This document shows positions 17,313-25,829 of a DNA stretch of 64,000 nt, piece after piece. The stretch is taken from NCBI RefSeq assembly GCF_900176205.1, contig NZ_LT859959.1, positions 930,001 to 994,000 on the forward strand, read 5' to 3'. The notes beneath the pieces are model-generated. The model had not been told where the DNA came from. It worked only from the letters and a program-made list of their open reading frames with translations, and did not search any database. Numbering within the stretch: position 1 is the first letter of the stretch; every line of letters begins with the position of its first letter. Both the position numbers and the translations under genes were made by a program. Source of the stretch: Bradyrhizobium sp. ORS 285 (GTDB lineage: Bacteria; Pseudomonadota; Alphaproteobacteria; Rhizobiales; Xanthobacteraceae).

Positions 17313-17392
17313 GATTTCCAGTTATGAGTTGTCGCGCTCGTCAGTAAGCAGCCTGCTTCGCGACCTTGGAAGACCGCAGGCCGTAACCCTCC

Positions 17393-17557
17393 GCTGTCAT
17401 CCCGGCGAAAGCCGGGATCCATAACCCCAGGGAGTGGTGTGTGGCAGGCTTGTCGTTGACATCTTCCGCATCATTTCGGCTGCGGCGTCTGGATCCCGGA
17501 TCGGCGCCGCACCGTGCTGACGCACGGCGTGGCTTGTCCGGGACGACAGCGGAGGAT
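17393..17557. repeat. Family C intergenic repeat
   Basis: It begins CTGTCATCCCGGCGAAAGCC, continues with a GGGATCCATAACCCCAGGGA core, and ends in an inverted CCGGGACGACAGC part. It lies just downstream of the GST gene. Other copies are at 31701-31819, 53099-53223 and 59032-59096 (half), all in the same orientation. Confidence 0.75.
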
Positions 17558-17589
17558 GACGCGCCTGCATCGGCAACGGACTACTCAGG

Positions 17590-18165
17590 TGAGACGCCGA
17601 CGATCTGAGTGAAGTCCCGCATCATTGCCGTCGCGCCGTAGTCCATGGACGGACGCCACGACACGACGGGCAATCCCTGCATCCCGGTCATGCGCCAACT
17701 GCCCGTCGAGCCAGTTTGTCGCACATATGCGCCTTGTCATGTCGGGCAAATCACATCGATGATCCCGGCCATCCCGCCTGCGATGAAGAGGGACGTTTCG
17801 GCCGATCGTCACGAGGCGTAGCAGCGGGGAGCGGTGGACGGATCTGACCTGGGGCTCGCGCAAGCGGGCCGGCGAGCAGGTCGGGTGCGGACGGTCAAGT
17901 CGTAGGGTCCTGGCATCCCGACGCTGATGCCCAGCGCAATGCGTGCAAGCGCATTGTCGCGACACGGTGACCAGAAAGCCCGGCGCACCGGGGAGACTAC
18001 GAAGCAGCCGTAACCCCATCGCGCAGGGAAGGCCGGGTATGTCCGGCTGAGCCTGTGGTTCCTACCCCGTGCATTCTTTTCCGCACGGGGGCCGCGGGTA
18101 TCAGTCGATACCCGGTCTTCCCTGCGCCCTCTGATTTCGAGGAGGGTCAATGCCGGCAGAGCTCG
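17590..18165 (+). repeat. Long structured repeat element, copy 1 (family E)
   Basis: A roughly 570-bp gene-free element whose 3' part (18021-18127) folds into a closed multi-hairpin structure. It shares scattered blocks with the minus-strand copy around 32209-32613 plus 34309-34420: CGACGGGCAAT, TGTCGGGCAAATCA, GATCGTCACGA, GGTCCTGGC, CCCGACGCTG, GCGCAGGGAA. Open frames in it (for example 17585-18019 minus) have no domain and differ between copies, so I do not call a gene. I recall similar DNA elsewhere in Bradyrhizobium genomes but could not search. Confidence 0.65.
18021..18127 (+). ncRNA. Candidate structured RNA, closing stem plus two or three hairpins
   Basis: The closing stem is GCGCAGGGAAG (18021-18031) with CTTCCCTGCGC (18117-18127). 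An inner hairpin is CCCCGTGC (18065-18072)/GCACGGGG (18083-18090) with loop ATTCTTTTCC. The next hairpin is GGGTATC (18096-18102)/GATACCC (18107-18113). A further GCCGG/CCGGC pairing (18032-18036/18043-18047) is possible. The second copy at 32231-32336 keeps these stems with compensatory changes. Transcription is not shown by sequence, so RNA versus DNA cruciform remains open. Confidence 0.5.
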
Positions 18166-18428
18166 GGCGTATCAGCGCCGCGGGAGGATTCGTGCTGCCG
18201 GTTGCAGGAGCCTCGCCGCCGTCGCGAATCGACCAGCTGCGCAGCGGACGGGCGCACCAGCGATGAATATTCGGGCACCGCTTGCCACATCTGCTCCATG
18301 TTGTCGGCGCAAATCCGCCCCGGATGAATCCCTAAAACTCAGGTAAGCCCAGCAAAAGTAAGATTTTGGCAATCAATCAAACGCTAACTAAGGTTACCAA
18401 GGGCTGAACGTCAGCGGGAGACTTGAAC

Positions 18429-20345
18429 GTGAGCGAGCAAAAGGCCGAACAGACCAGCCTCGGCACTGCTAGTCCTGTCGTGATCGGCGCTGAGCCGCCG
18501 CTGAAGACCTCTGCGTCCCCTGACGTCGTCGATAAGGCCGTGCCTGCCATCGCTCCGGTCGCACAGCCCACGATCTCGCCCGACCATGAGGCGCCATCGG
18601 CCGACCAGCCCGTCATGGCAGCAAACACCGCTGCGGCCGAAGCCCCGGCCTCTGAGCCCAAAGCACAACCGGTGGCCGACCCGGTGGCGGCGGTCGCCGC
18701 GGCAGACGCGCATCCGGCCACGGAGACCAAGGCCGAGGCGGTGAAGGTCGAGCCGGCCAAAACTGATGAGATCAAGACTGATGAGAGCAAGGCGGGGTCA
18801 CCGCCGGTCGAGAGCGTGAAGGCGGAGGTCAGCAAGCCTGAGCCCAAGCGGCTCGACCTGGTGAAGTCCGACAAGGGCAAGTCCGAGAAGAAGGCGGAGA
18901 CGGCGAAGGCCGATCCGCTGAAGCTCAATGCCGGCCAGAGCTCGTCCAGCCAGACCGCCGCCAAATCTCCGCCGACGATCCTGGACCTGATCAGGACCGA
19001 GCCGGCCAAGCCCGCGGAGCCGGTCAAGTCGGCCACCGCCGCGGGTGACCTGTTGAAGGTCGAGACGCCCAAGTTGTCGACGCTCGCGTCCAATGCGCCA
19101 AAGATCGGCCCGATGGGGACGACGACCAAGCCCGAGACGCCGGTCAAGCCGGATGCAGTGAGTAAGCCTGCGGCGGTCAAGCCGGACGTCGCCGTGAAGT
19201 CCGAAGCAGCCGCCAAGCCGGAGGCGGTGTTGAAGCCTGAATTGGCTGCGAAGCCGGAGCCGACGGCCAAGCCCGAGGTCGCGGTGAAGCCCGAGGCTGC
19301 CGCCAAGGTCGATGCCAAGGCGGACGCCAAGCGTCCTGCCGTGGAGCCCGCGCCGGTGAGCAAGGCCGGCCGGGCCGGCGCCGCCGTCGACAAGGCCACG
19401 GCTTGGGCAAAGGCCAAGCTCAAGGCCGAGCCGTTCGCATCCGATGCGGCGACCAAGCCATCGCCCGCTGCTGCCGCCATGGCTGGCGGTGCCGCAGCGG
19501 CGTTGCCGCCGAAGCCGCCTGGCAATTCCGCCTCGCGCCTGCCGGCCCCGGCCCGCCTCGGCCTGCCGGCGATGGCCGCGGTGCTGCTGCTGGCAATGGT
19601 GGTCGGCGGCGTGGCCGGTGGGCTCGTAACCGCCACCCTGATCGATCGCTCCGGTGGCAGCAGCACGGCGGAGGCGACCGGCGCTGGCGCGGCGGATCCG
19701 ACGCTGAGCGCTGCGGTATCGCGCATCGACAATGAGATCGCCAATCTCAAGGCGAGCCTCGACCAGACCAACCAGACCAGCCTGGTCGAGCTCAACAAAT
19801 CGGCCGAGCGTCTCGACCGGCTCGAGAAGGTGCTGGGTGAGCTTGCGACCAAGGCGTCGGGCAAGCCGAGCGAATTGCAGCGGCTGAGCGACGCCGTCGA
19901 GCGGCTGCGGGCCGCGCAGGCCTCGGCGACCTCGCAGCCCTCGACCCGCGACACCAACACGGCTTCGGTGCCGCAGGCGGTCGGAGCGATCAACGCAGCA
20001 GCGCCGCCGTCCGGCGTACCGATGCGGCAGGAGGCGAGCCGCGCCGAGCCGGCCAGGACGGAAGCGAGCACGCCGAGCAGGACCGAGCCGAGCCGGGCCG
20101 AGGCTACCCGCACCGAGACGGCGCGGGCTGAGGCGGCTCGCACAGAGGCTACCAAGCCGAAGGTCGTCGAGGGCTGGGTGCTGCGCGACGTCGGCCGTGG
20201 CGGCGCGCTGATCGAGGGCCGCGGCGGGCTGTATGAGGTCTATGCCGGCGATCCCGTCCCGGGCCTCGGCAAGGTCGATGCGATCCGCAAGCAGGACGGC
20301 CGCTGGGTCGTCTTCACCACCAAGGGGCTTGTCGTCGCGCGCTGA
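18429..20345 (+). CDS. Low-complexity membrane protein with conserved C-terminal domain
   Basis: 638 aa from the GTG at 18429, which has a GGGAGA site 8 nt upstream; a TTG at 18423 is too close to it. Residues 1-370 are Ala/Pro/Lys/Glu-rich with repeated KPEA, KPD and KAE units (for example AAKPEAVLKPELAAKPEPTA), probably disordered in the cytoplasm. One membrane span lies at about 380-405 (LPAMAAVLLLAMVVGGVAGG). A short coiled coil follows (IDNEIANLKASLDQTN, LDRLEKVLGELA). The last 65 residues form a compact domain (EGWVLRDVGRGGALIEGRGG, YEVYAGDPVPGLG, then WVVFTTKGLVVAR), presumably periplasmic. It resembles no enzyme I recognise; a cell-envelope scaffold is a guess. Confidence 0.75.
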   Translation: MSEQKAEQTSLGTASPVVIGAEPPLKTSASPDVVDKAVPAIAPVAQPTISPDHEAPSADQPVMAANTAAAEAPASEPKAQPVADPVAAVAAADAHPATETKAEAVKVEPAKTDEIKTDESKAGSPPVESVKAEVSKPEPKRLDLVKSDKGKSEKKAETAKADPLKLNAGQSSSSQTAAKSPPTILDLIRTEPAKPAEPVKSATAAGDLLKVETPKLSTLASNAPKIGPMGTTTKPETPVKPDAVSKPAAVKPDVAVKSEAAAKPEAVLKPELAAKPEPTAKPEVAVKPEAAAKVDAKADAKRPAVEPAPVSKAGRAGAAVDKATAWAKAKLKAEPFASDAATKPSPAAAAMAGGAAAALPPKPPGNSASRLPAPARLGLPAMAAVLLLAMVVGGVAGGLVTATLIDRSGGSSTAEATGAGAADPTLSAAVSRIDNEIANLKASLDQTNQTSLVELNKSAERLDRLEKVLGELATKASGKPSELQRLSDAVERLRAAQASATSQPSTRDTNTASVPQAVGAINAAAPPSGVPMRQEASRAEPARTEASTPSRTEPSRAEATRTETARAEAARTEATKPKVVEGWVLRDVGRGGALIEGRGGLYEVYAGDPVPGLGKVDAIRKQDGRWVVFTTKGLVVAR

Positions 20346-20377
20346 CGGACCATCTCTTCATCCGGGACCGAATTCGG

Positions 20378-20409
20378 CGAGGCGCCTCACTCCGACGTGA
20401 GGCGCCTCG
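20378..20409 (+). terminator. 13-bp perfect hairpin after the low-complexity protein
   Basis: CGAGGCGCCTCAC (20378-20390) pairs exactly with GTGAGGCGCCTCG (20397-20409) around loop TCCGAC, 32 bp after the stop at 20345. No T-run follows, so intrinsic termination is less certain than the fold. Confidence 0.6.
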
Positions 20410-20524
20410 TCGCATAATGGCCAGACGCCGCCGCCTTTCGGCTATCTTCGGCCATTAGCAAGCCCTGCGCGCGACACGGCCGACCGCCGGCTCGCGCGAT
20501 CGATTGCGGAAGAGGAGGCGCGTC

Positions 20525-22084
20525 GTGCGACTGTCGGTGTTGGGCCTGTTGATGCTGTGCTGCGGCTCGCTCGCACATGCAGACGAGAGCGCGCCGCTCG
20601 AACGCGGCACCGCGATTCTGGAGCCGTTCGCGTTGCGCGAGCTCGACAAGGGCGCCTTCGGTCTCGGCAAGATGCTGGCGCCTGCGGCCGCCAATGACGC
20701 GCCGCTGGCCGATGCCGCGCTGTTCGCGCTGCCGTCGATGGCTCCGGTCCGCAAGGCGCTCGATGTCGAGTTCGACCGCTATGTCGAGAAGCACAAAGCG
20801 AGCCTGCCGAACGAGAGCATCGGGGTCGGCACCTCCTACGCCTTCCAGCTGTTCGATCGCACGGTGCTGGACACGCCCGATGCGCGCTTCGTGCTCGCCG
20901 GCGTCGTCAACCGCATGGATCGCGCTTTCGTCGATCCCGAGCATTGCGGCGAGGTGCGGCTGCTCTACCGCTTGACGCGGACCACGCCGCCACCGACGCC
21001 GGCCAAGGACGGCGAGGTGGCCTCGCCGCGGCTGCCGATGACGCTGAACATCGTGCTCAAGGCGCGCAGCGACGCGGGGGCGAAAAGCAATTCGCCGAGC
21101 TGCGCCGAGATCGCCAAGCGCTGGCTGGCGACGTCGGAGCTGCAGATCACCGGGCCTGAGCTCGCGGCAAAGCTGACGGCGCCGGACGGGCCGCTGGCGC
21201 TGATCCGGCCGGAGAACATTCATCGCATCGAGACCAACCTCCAGATCGCGCATGCGCCGAAATCTCAGATCCGCGATTTCCGTACCGACTACATGATGAA
21301 GGTGTTCGACTATCAAGCTACGAGCGGCACCTTCGAGGAGGCCGTGCTGGAGGACCAGATCGACCGCGACCGGCTGCTGTCGGATGCTGCGCTGGCCGGC
21401 GAGTTCAAGGCCTGGCTGCTCGATCCCGCCCATCTCGGCGAGCTCGACCGCGGCATGGCGGTCATCCCCGACAAATTCCTGGCCAAGGTCGCGGTGGCGC
21501 CGACGCCGACAGGCTTCGTCAATTCCGACATGCTGCCGGCCTATGGGCTGGTGCAGAACGAGGCGGGCGGACCGGCTGCGGTGTTCAGCGAGAGCGACGT
21601 GGTCGGGGCGCTGGAGAAGGCGGCCGCGCAGGGCATTCAGCTCGAGACCATCCAGTCGGTCGCGGGCTTCGAGCGCCGCCTCAACGATTCCAGCTGCGGC
21701 GGCTGCCACCAGACCCGCGGCATCGGCGGCTTCCATTTCCCCGGCGTGGACTGGATGGCGGAGAAGCCGTCCAACACCGTCGTGGTGCCGGGTTCGCCGC
21801 ATTTCTTCGGCGACCAGGTCCGCCGCCGCGACATCCTCATGGCTTTCGCCGAGGGCCGCACGCCGGATTTCTCGCGCGGCTTCGCCAGCCGCCCGCAGCT
21901 GCGCGGCAGCGATGAGCTCGCCGGCACGGTCTACAATGACGGCTGGGGCGGGCATTGTTATGCGAGCCGCGCTGATGCCGCCGATAACGACAAGAGCTTC
22001 TCGCGCTGGAGCTGCGCGGCGAACCTGTCCTGTCAGACCGGCCCGGCGACGCGGTTCGGCATGTGCTTCATCGCGACGCGCTAG
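20525..22084 (+). CDS. Secreted protein with a single CxxCH haem-binding motif
   Basis: 519 aa from the GTG at 20525, which follows a GAGGAGG ribosome site. The signal peptide is MRLSVLGLLMLCCGSLAHA. The mature protein has one cytochrome c-type motif, C391-G-G-C394-H395, in a NDSSCGGCHQTRGIGGFHFPG context. A Cys-rich tail follows (HCYASRA, WSCAANLSCQTG, GMCFIATR). The 370 residues before the motif match no family I know. One haem far from the N-terminus in so large a protein is unlike ordinary small cytochromes. It may be a periplasmic haem enzyme, or use the cysteines structurally. Its stop is 1 nt from the convergent CoA-transferase stop. Confidence 0.8.
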   Translation: MRLSVLGLLMLCCGSLAHADESAPLERGTAILEPFALRELDKGAFGLGKMLAPAAANDAPLADAALFALPSMAPVRKALDVEFDRYVEKHKASLPNESIGVGTSYAFQLFDRTVLDTPDARFVLAGVVNRMDRAFVDPEHCGEVRLLYRLTRTTPPPTPAKDGEVASPRLPMTLNIVLKARSDAGAKSNSPSCAEIAKRWLATSELQITGPELAAKLTAPDGPLALIRPENIHRIETNLQIAHAPKSQIRDFRTDYMMKVFDYQATSGTFEEAVLEDQIDRDRLLSDAALAGEFKAWLLDPAHLGELDRGMAVIPDKFLAKVAVAPTPTGFVNSDMLPAYGLVQNEAGGPAAVFSESDVVGALEKAAAQGIQLETIQSVAGFERRLNDSSCGGCHQTRGIGGFHFPGVDWMAEKPSNTVVVPGSPHFFGDQVRRRDILMAFAEGRTPDFSRGFASRPQLRGSDELAGTVYNDGWGGHCYASRADAADNDKSFSRWSCAANLSCQTGPATRFGMCFIATR

Positions 22085-22085
22085 C

Positions 22086-23294
22086 TCAGGCCACCGCGCC
22101 CCGTGCGCGCAAGGTCTGGATGGCCTCGTCGTCGAAGCCGGCACCGCGCAGGATCTCGTCGCTGTGCTGGCCTATGCCCGGTGGTTTGCGCGGGGCGACC
22201 TTGCGCTGGCCGTCGATGAAGATCGGGCTGTTGACGGTCAGCATGGTGTCGTTCTCGAACGGCACCAGCACCTCGTTCTCGATCATCTGCTTGTCGTTCG
22301 GAATATCGTCGAGAATGCCGACCACGCCGAACACCAGCCCGCTGCCGTCGAGGATCTTGCGCCACTCGGCCAGCGGCTTTGTCGCGAACACCGCGTCGAA
22401 CTCCTGGATCAACTCCACCGAGCGGGCGTGGCGGTCGGCCTTGGTCTTGAAGCGCGGATCATCGACGAGGTCGTCGCGGCCGAAACAGCGGGCCAGGATC
22501 GGCCACTGCTTCTCCTCGTTGAGCAGCGACAGCATGATCCAGCGGCCATCCCGGCATTGGTAGTGGTTGGCCACCGCGTTCAGCGCCCGCTCGCGCGGCC
22601 GCCGCTCGACGAAGGTGGCGCCGCACAATTTGGCCTGCGCCAGCACCGACGCCGCCCACACCCCGTTCGCCATCAGGTTGGAGGCGACGTGGCTGCCCTT
22701 GCCGGTCTTCTCGCGCTGATAAAGCGCCGTGACGATCGCGCCATAAAAGGCCATCGCGCAAGGGTGGTCGCCCATGCCGGCGACCGAGCGCGCCGGCGTC
22801 GTGCTCTCGTCGGCGCGGACGAGATCCATCAGCCCGGATCGAGCCCAATAGGCGTTGCTGTCAAAGCCCGGCTTGTCGGCTTCCTCGCCCTTCTCGCCAT
22901 ATCCCGTGAACGACGCATAGATCAGCCGCTCATTGAGCGGCGCGAGCTTTTCGTAGGTGAGGCCGAGTTTGGCGCGGACGGAAGGAGGGAAGTTGGTGAT
23001 GAAGACGTCGGCCTCACGGACAAGCCGTTGCAGCACGCTTTGCGCTTCCGGCTTCGACAGGTCGAGCGCGAGGCTGCGCTTGTTGCGGGCTTCGAGATAC
23101 CATGCGTAGTTATGCTCGCTGCGCGGATAGCCCGGCAAATTCGGCAGGTTGCGATAGGGGTCGCCGGCGCCGGGGGGTTCGATCTTGATGACGTCGGCGC
23201 CGAAATCGGAAAGAACGGTGGCGGCGGCGGGGGCGGCGATGAAGCTCGCGCAGTCCAGCACCTTCAGGCCATGGAAAATGCCCTTGTCGTCCAT
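22086..23294 (-). CDS. CaiB/BaiF (class III) CoA-transferase
   Basis: 402 aa. The N-terminal Rossmann part reads GLKVLDCASFIAAPAAATVL and GADVIKIEPPGAGDP. The conserved aspartate that forms the acyl anhydride aligns with Asp145 (PGFDSNAYWARSGL, in place of the usual YDLxxQA). C-terminal blocks are CRDGRWIMLSLLNEEKQWP and DPRFKTKADR. The family moves CoA between carboxylic acids. The substrate is not readable, and no partner gene is adjacent (stop-to-stop with the CxxCH protein, then the csp gene upstream). Confidence 0.9.
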   Translation of the reverse strand: MDDKGIFHGLKVLDCASFIAAPAAATVLSDFGADVIKIEPPGAGDPYRNLPNLPGYPRSEHNYAWYLEARNKRSLALDLSKPEAQSVLQRLVREADVFITNFPPSVRAKLGLTYEKLAPLNERLIYASFTGYGEKGEEADKPGFDSNAYWARSGLMDLVRADESTTPARSVAGMGDHPCAMAFYGAIVTALYQREKTGKGSHVASNLMANGVWAASVLAQAKLCGATFVERRPRERALNAVANHYQCRDGRWIMLSLLNEEKQWPILARCFGRDDLVDDPRFKTKADRHARSVELIQEFDAVFATKPLAEWRKILDGSGLVFGVVGILDDIPNDKQMIENEVLVPFENDTMLTVNSPIFIDGQRKVAPRKPPGIGQHSDEILRGAGFDDEAIQTLRARGAVA

Positions 23295-23431
23295 GAGGCG
23301 TCACTCCCGTCATTGTTTCCGCGCGCTGGAATTCATCATCGGCGCGGTTCGGTGCCCATTTGACCCGGGACGGGCGGTCGAGGCAATGGCGGGGGGAGGG
23401 ATGAAACTACAAACAGAGATAAAGATGTGAT

Positions 23432-23452
23432 CAGGAGCGGTCGCCGCTCCTG
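23432..23452. terminator. Hairpin between CoA-transferase and csp genes
   Basis: CAGGAGCGG and CCGCTCCTG pair perfectly around TCG, about 90 bp downstream of the leftward csp stop. There is no strong U-tract on the minus strand, so termination is tentative. Confidence 0.5.
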
Positions 23453-23543
23453 TCTGGTTTCGTCATGTGAAAAATAGGCTGGCTTGAGCGAGGGGAACGT
23501 TTGCGCCGTAAAGCCGCGAGGCGGAATGGGCGCGCGTCGTTCG

Positions 23544-23744
23544 CTATACCTTCAAATTCTCTGCCGAGCTCCTGCCGCGGTTGGCGATCTCCTCGTATTC
23601 GATCGTCTGGCCCTCGTTGAGGGTCGTCAGTCCAGCCTTCTGCACAGCGGAGATATGAACGAAGATGTCCTTGCCCCCGGCCGCTGGCTGGATGAAGCCA
23701 TAGCCCTTGGTCGGGTTGAACCACTTGACCGTACCTTTAGCCAT
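23544..23744 (-). CDS. cspA: CspA-family cold-shock protein
   Basis: 66 aa, one cold-shock domain. RNP1 is KGYGFI at 13-18 and RNP2 is DIFVHI at 26-31, preceded by GTVKWFN. These bind single-stranded RNA/DNA and melt mRNA structure. The true start is the ATG at 23744 (MAKGTVKWF) after an AGGCAACG-type weak site; the frame extends 79 codons further up without similarity. The 233-bp leader between it and the cyclase gene is long, as in csp genes with a regulatory 5' leader, but I could not verify a structure. Confidence 0.95.
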   Translation of the reverse strand: MAKGTVKWFNPTKGYGFIQPAAGGKDIFVHISAVQKAGLTTLNEGQTIEYEEIANRGRSSAENLKV

Positions 23745-23977
23745 ACGTTGCCTCCGCGGGATCAATCCAGTTCGAGCCGGCGGTCCCCGCAAACCGTCAG
23801 GCCCAGATGAAAGACTACTGCGGTTGCCACAGGCTTGATAGCGCAAACAGCGGGCGCTTCTGGCCCGAAATGATCGATATCGTGGCGGCTTTGCGGCTTT
23901 TGACCGTCGCGCGCCCACCCCGCCGCAACCGTTCTCGATATGACAGCGCAGGCTGCAGAGAGGTTCAATGAGACCTC

Positions 23978-25699
23978 TCATGCGACAGCACTTCCGCCTG
24001 CTACGAGATCGGTGGGCTCCGCAGCGGTGCGGACCCGCATCGGCTCGGCGCGGCCGCGGATCTCGACCTCCTGCTGCGGCAGGATATCCGGACCCATCCC
24101 CGCCCGCGCGTAGACGTCGTCGGAGATGATGACCTGACAGCCGAGGGTCTTCGTCATGTCCTGCAGCCGCGAGGCGACGTTGACGGCATCACCGAGCGCC
24201 GTGAACACCATGTGGTCGCGATAGCCGATCTCGCCAACGATGACCTCGCCACCGTGAATGCCGATGCCGAAGCGGATCGGCTCATGTAGATCGTGGCTCA
24301 GGAGCTGATTGAGCTCGGCGATGTTGGCTGCGATGTCACCTGCGGCCCGGATCGCCTGGCGGCAGGCCACCTGCGGATCCGTCGACAATCCGAACAGCGC
24401 GAGCATGCCGTCGCCGACGAACTGATTGGGCTGCCCGCCGTTGCTGAGCACGGCTGCCGAGACCGCCGCAAGGAAGCGATTGACGATGAACACGACGTCG
24501 AACGGCAGCCGCTTCTCGGCAAGGCTGGTCGATCCGCGCATGTCGACGAACAGGCTGACGAGATAGCGCTCCTGCCCGATCCCGGTGCCTGGACTGCCAT
24601 GCCCGCCAGGCGTCAGGTTCGGCATGAACAACTGAAAGAACGACAGATCGTCGGTTGGACGCAACTGACAGGCCAGCCGGATCGAGGGATCGTCGGCGCC
24701 GACCTGCGCCAGCACGAACGCCTCACGCGGCGATGGCGCGGGCAGGTGGCTGGAATCGCCGATCACCCGGATGCGGCAGGTCGAGCAGCGCGCGCGACCT
24801 CCGCACATGCTCGCATGCGGCACGTTGTTGCGCTGGCTGGCCTCCAGCACCGAGAGGCCCTTGGGCACCCGGATGACGCGGCCGTTGTTGTAGGACAGCG
24901 TCACCATCCCGCCGCGTCGCTCGTGCAACGCGCGGACTCCGCGAGCGGCGAGCACGATCCCGATCAGGCCGAGATAGCCGATCAGGAAACCGTTCATGAT
25001 GGTCTCGAGCTTCGCCCCCTCCGCAGGTGTTCCCATCTGCTTCTGAGACAGGTTCTCGGCGCGCCATTGCGCGGTCGTGCTCACGGCGATGACGTCACGG
25101 CCGCCGCGATAGAAGCCGAGCAGGGCCAGCGTCGGAATCAGCACCGCGCAAGCGAGCAGCCACGGTGCGGCCCGCTTGTAGAACGGCTTCAGCCGCAGCC
25201 AGAAATGCAGGCCGATGCAGCCATGCGTCCATGACGTCAGCAGTGCCGTCGACATCAGCCAGAGGCGCCAGGACGGGCCGGCCCAATAGGAGTAGAGAAC
25301 CTGCGGATAGAGCTTCTCATGCCCGTAGAGCGTCTGACCGAGACGGACGCCGGCGAGGTGGTTGAAGATCAGCACTGGAATGCTCAGGCCCAGCACGAGC
25401 TGCAGCGGCTCCATCGTGCTGCGGCTGAATTGCCGGCGCTGGTACAGCGCCCACACGCCGAGGCCGCCATGGGTGACAACGGCGGCATAGAACAGCACGG
25501 CCACGGGGAGAAACTGCCAGAACGCCAGATGGTAGGCCAAGCCTCCGGCGAGCGCCTGCAGGGAGATGTTGCCGAGGGCGTGGTTGAGAAAATGGCTGAG
25601 CAGATAAGTGAAGAGAATGAGGCCGCAGATCAGGCGCAGCTGGCGCACGCCGATGCCGCGTAGGGTGGTTTGCAGACGGTGGGAAATCGAGCGGGTCAT
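23978..25699 (-). CDS. Redox-type adenylate cyclase: membrane anchor + 2Fe-2S ferredoxin + class III cyclase
   Basis: 573 aa. Residues 18-255 hold six hydrophobic segments with histidines in or near them (His36, 40, 77, 114, 159, 165), like an SdhC-type haem b anchor. Residues 265-350 are a plant-type 2Fe-2S ferredoxin with Cys299, 305, 308 and 344 (C-x5-C-x2-C...C). Residues 378-560 are the cyclase catalytic domain: metal Asp386 (FVDMRGST) and Asp430 ([10 protein letters not shown]), then [13 protein letters not shown] with substrate and transition-state residues. The architecture resembles CyaC of Sinorhizobium meliloti, described as a quinone-responsive diheme cyclase. It should convert ATP to cAMP in response to respiratory redox state. 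The gene is monocistronic. Confidence 0.9.
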   Translation of the reverse strand: MTRSISHRLQTTLRGIGVRQLRLICGLILFTYLLSHFLNHALGNISLQALAGGLAYHLAFWQFLPVAVLFYAAVVTHGGLGVWALYQRRQFSRSTMEPLQLVLGLSIPVLIFNHLAGVRLGQTLYGHEKLYPQVLYSYWAGPSWRLWLMSTALLTSWTHGCIGLHFWLRLKPFYKRAAPWLLACAVLIPTLALLGFYRGGRDVIAVSTTAQWRAENLSQKQMGTPAEGAKLETIMNGFLIGYLGLIGIVLAARGVRALHERRGGMVTLSYNNGRVIRVPKGLSVLEASQRNNVPHASMCGGRARCSTCRIRVIGDSSHLPAPSPREAFVLAQVGADDPSIRLACQLRPTDDLSFFQLFMPNLTPGGHGSPGTGIGQERYLVSLFVDMRGSTSLAEKRLPFDVVFIVNRFLAAVSAAVLSNGGQPNQFVGDGMLALFGLSTDPQVACRQAIRAAGDIAANIAELNQLLSHDLHEPIRFGIGIHGGEVIVGEIGYRDHMVFTALGDAVNVASRLQDMTKTLGCQVIISDDVYARAGMGPDILPQQEVEIRGRAEPMRVRTAAEPTDLVAGGSAVA

Positions 25700-25829
25700 G
25701 CAGTCCGTGTCGTCATGAACCGCGATGGTAGAGATTTATTCCAGAACGGCCTAGAGGGCCGGACCGCAGTGGTCCTGGAGCTTCGGGCGGAGCGTTGACT
25801 CGTCCGGCGGAGTCGAGGAAAAGCACGGC

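Noticed and set aside
17585..18019. 144-aa leftward frame inside the family E repeat
   Set aside because: The corresponding frame is not kept in copy 2; no domain; the stretch is better explained as repeat.
21384..23363. 659-aa plus-strand frame across the convergent CxxCH and CoA-transferase genes
   Set aside because: It crosses the stop-to-stop junction of two real genes; Arg/Ser/Ala-rich shadow.
23745..23977. Cold-shock leader as an RNA thermometer or riboswitch
   Set aside because: Long leader is suggestive, but no clear conserved box or stable fold could be established by eye.
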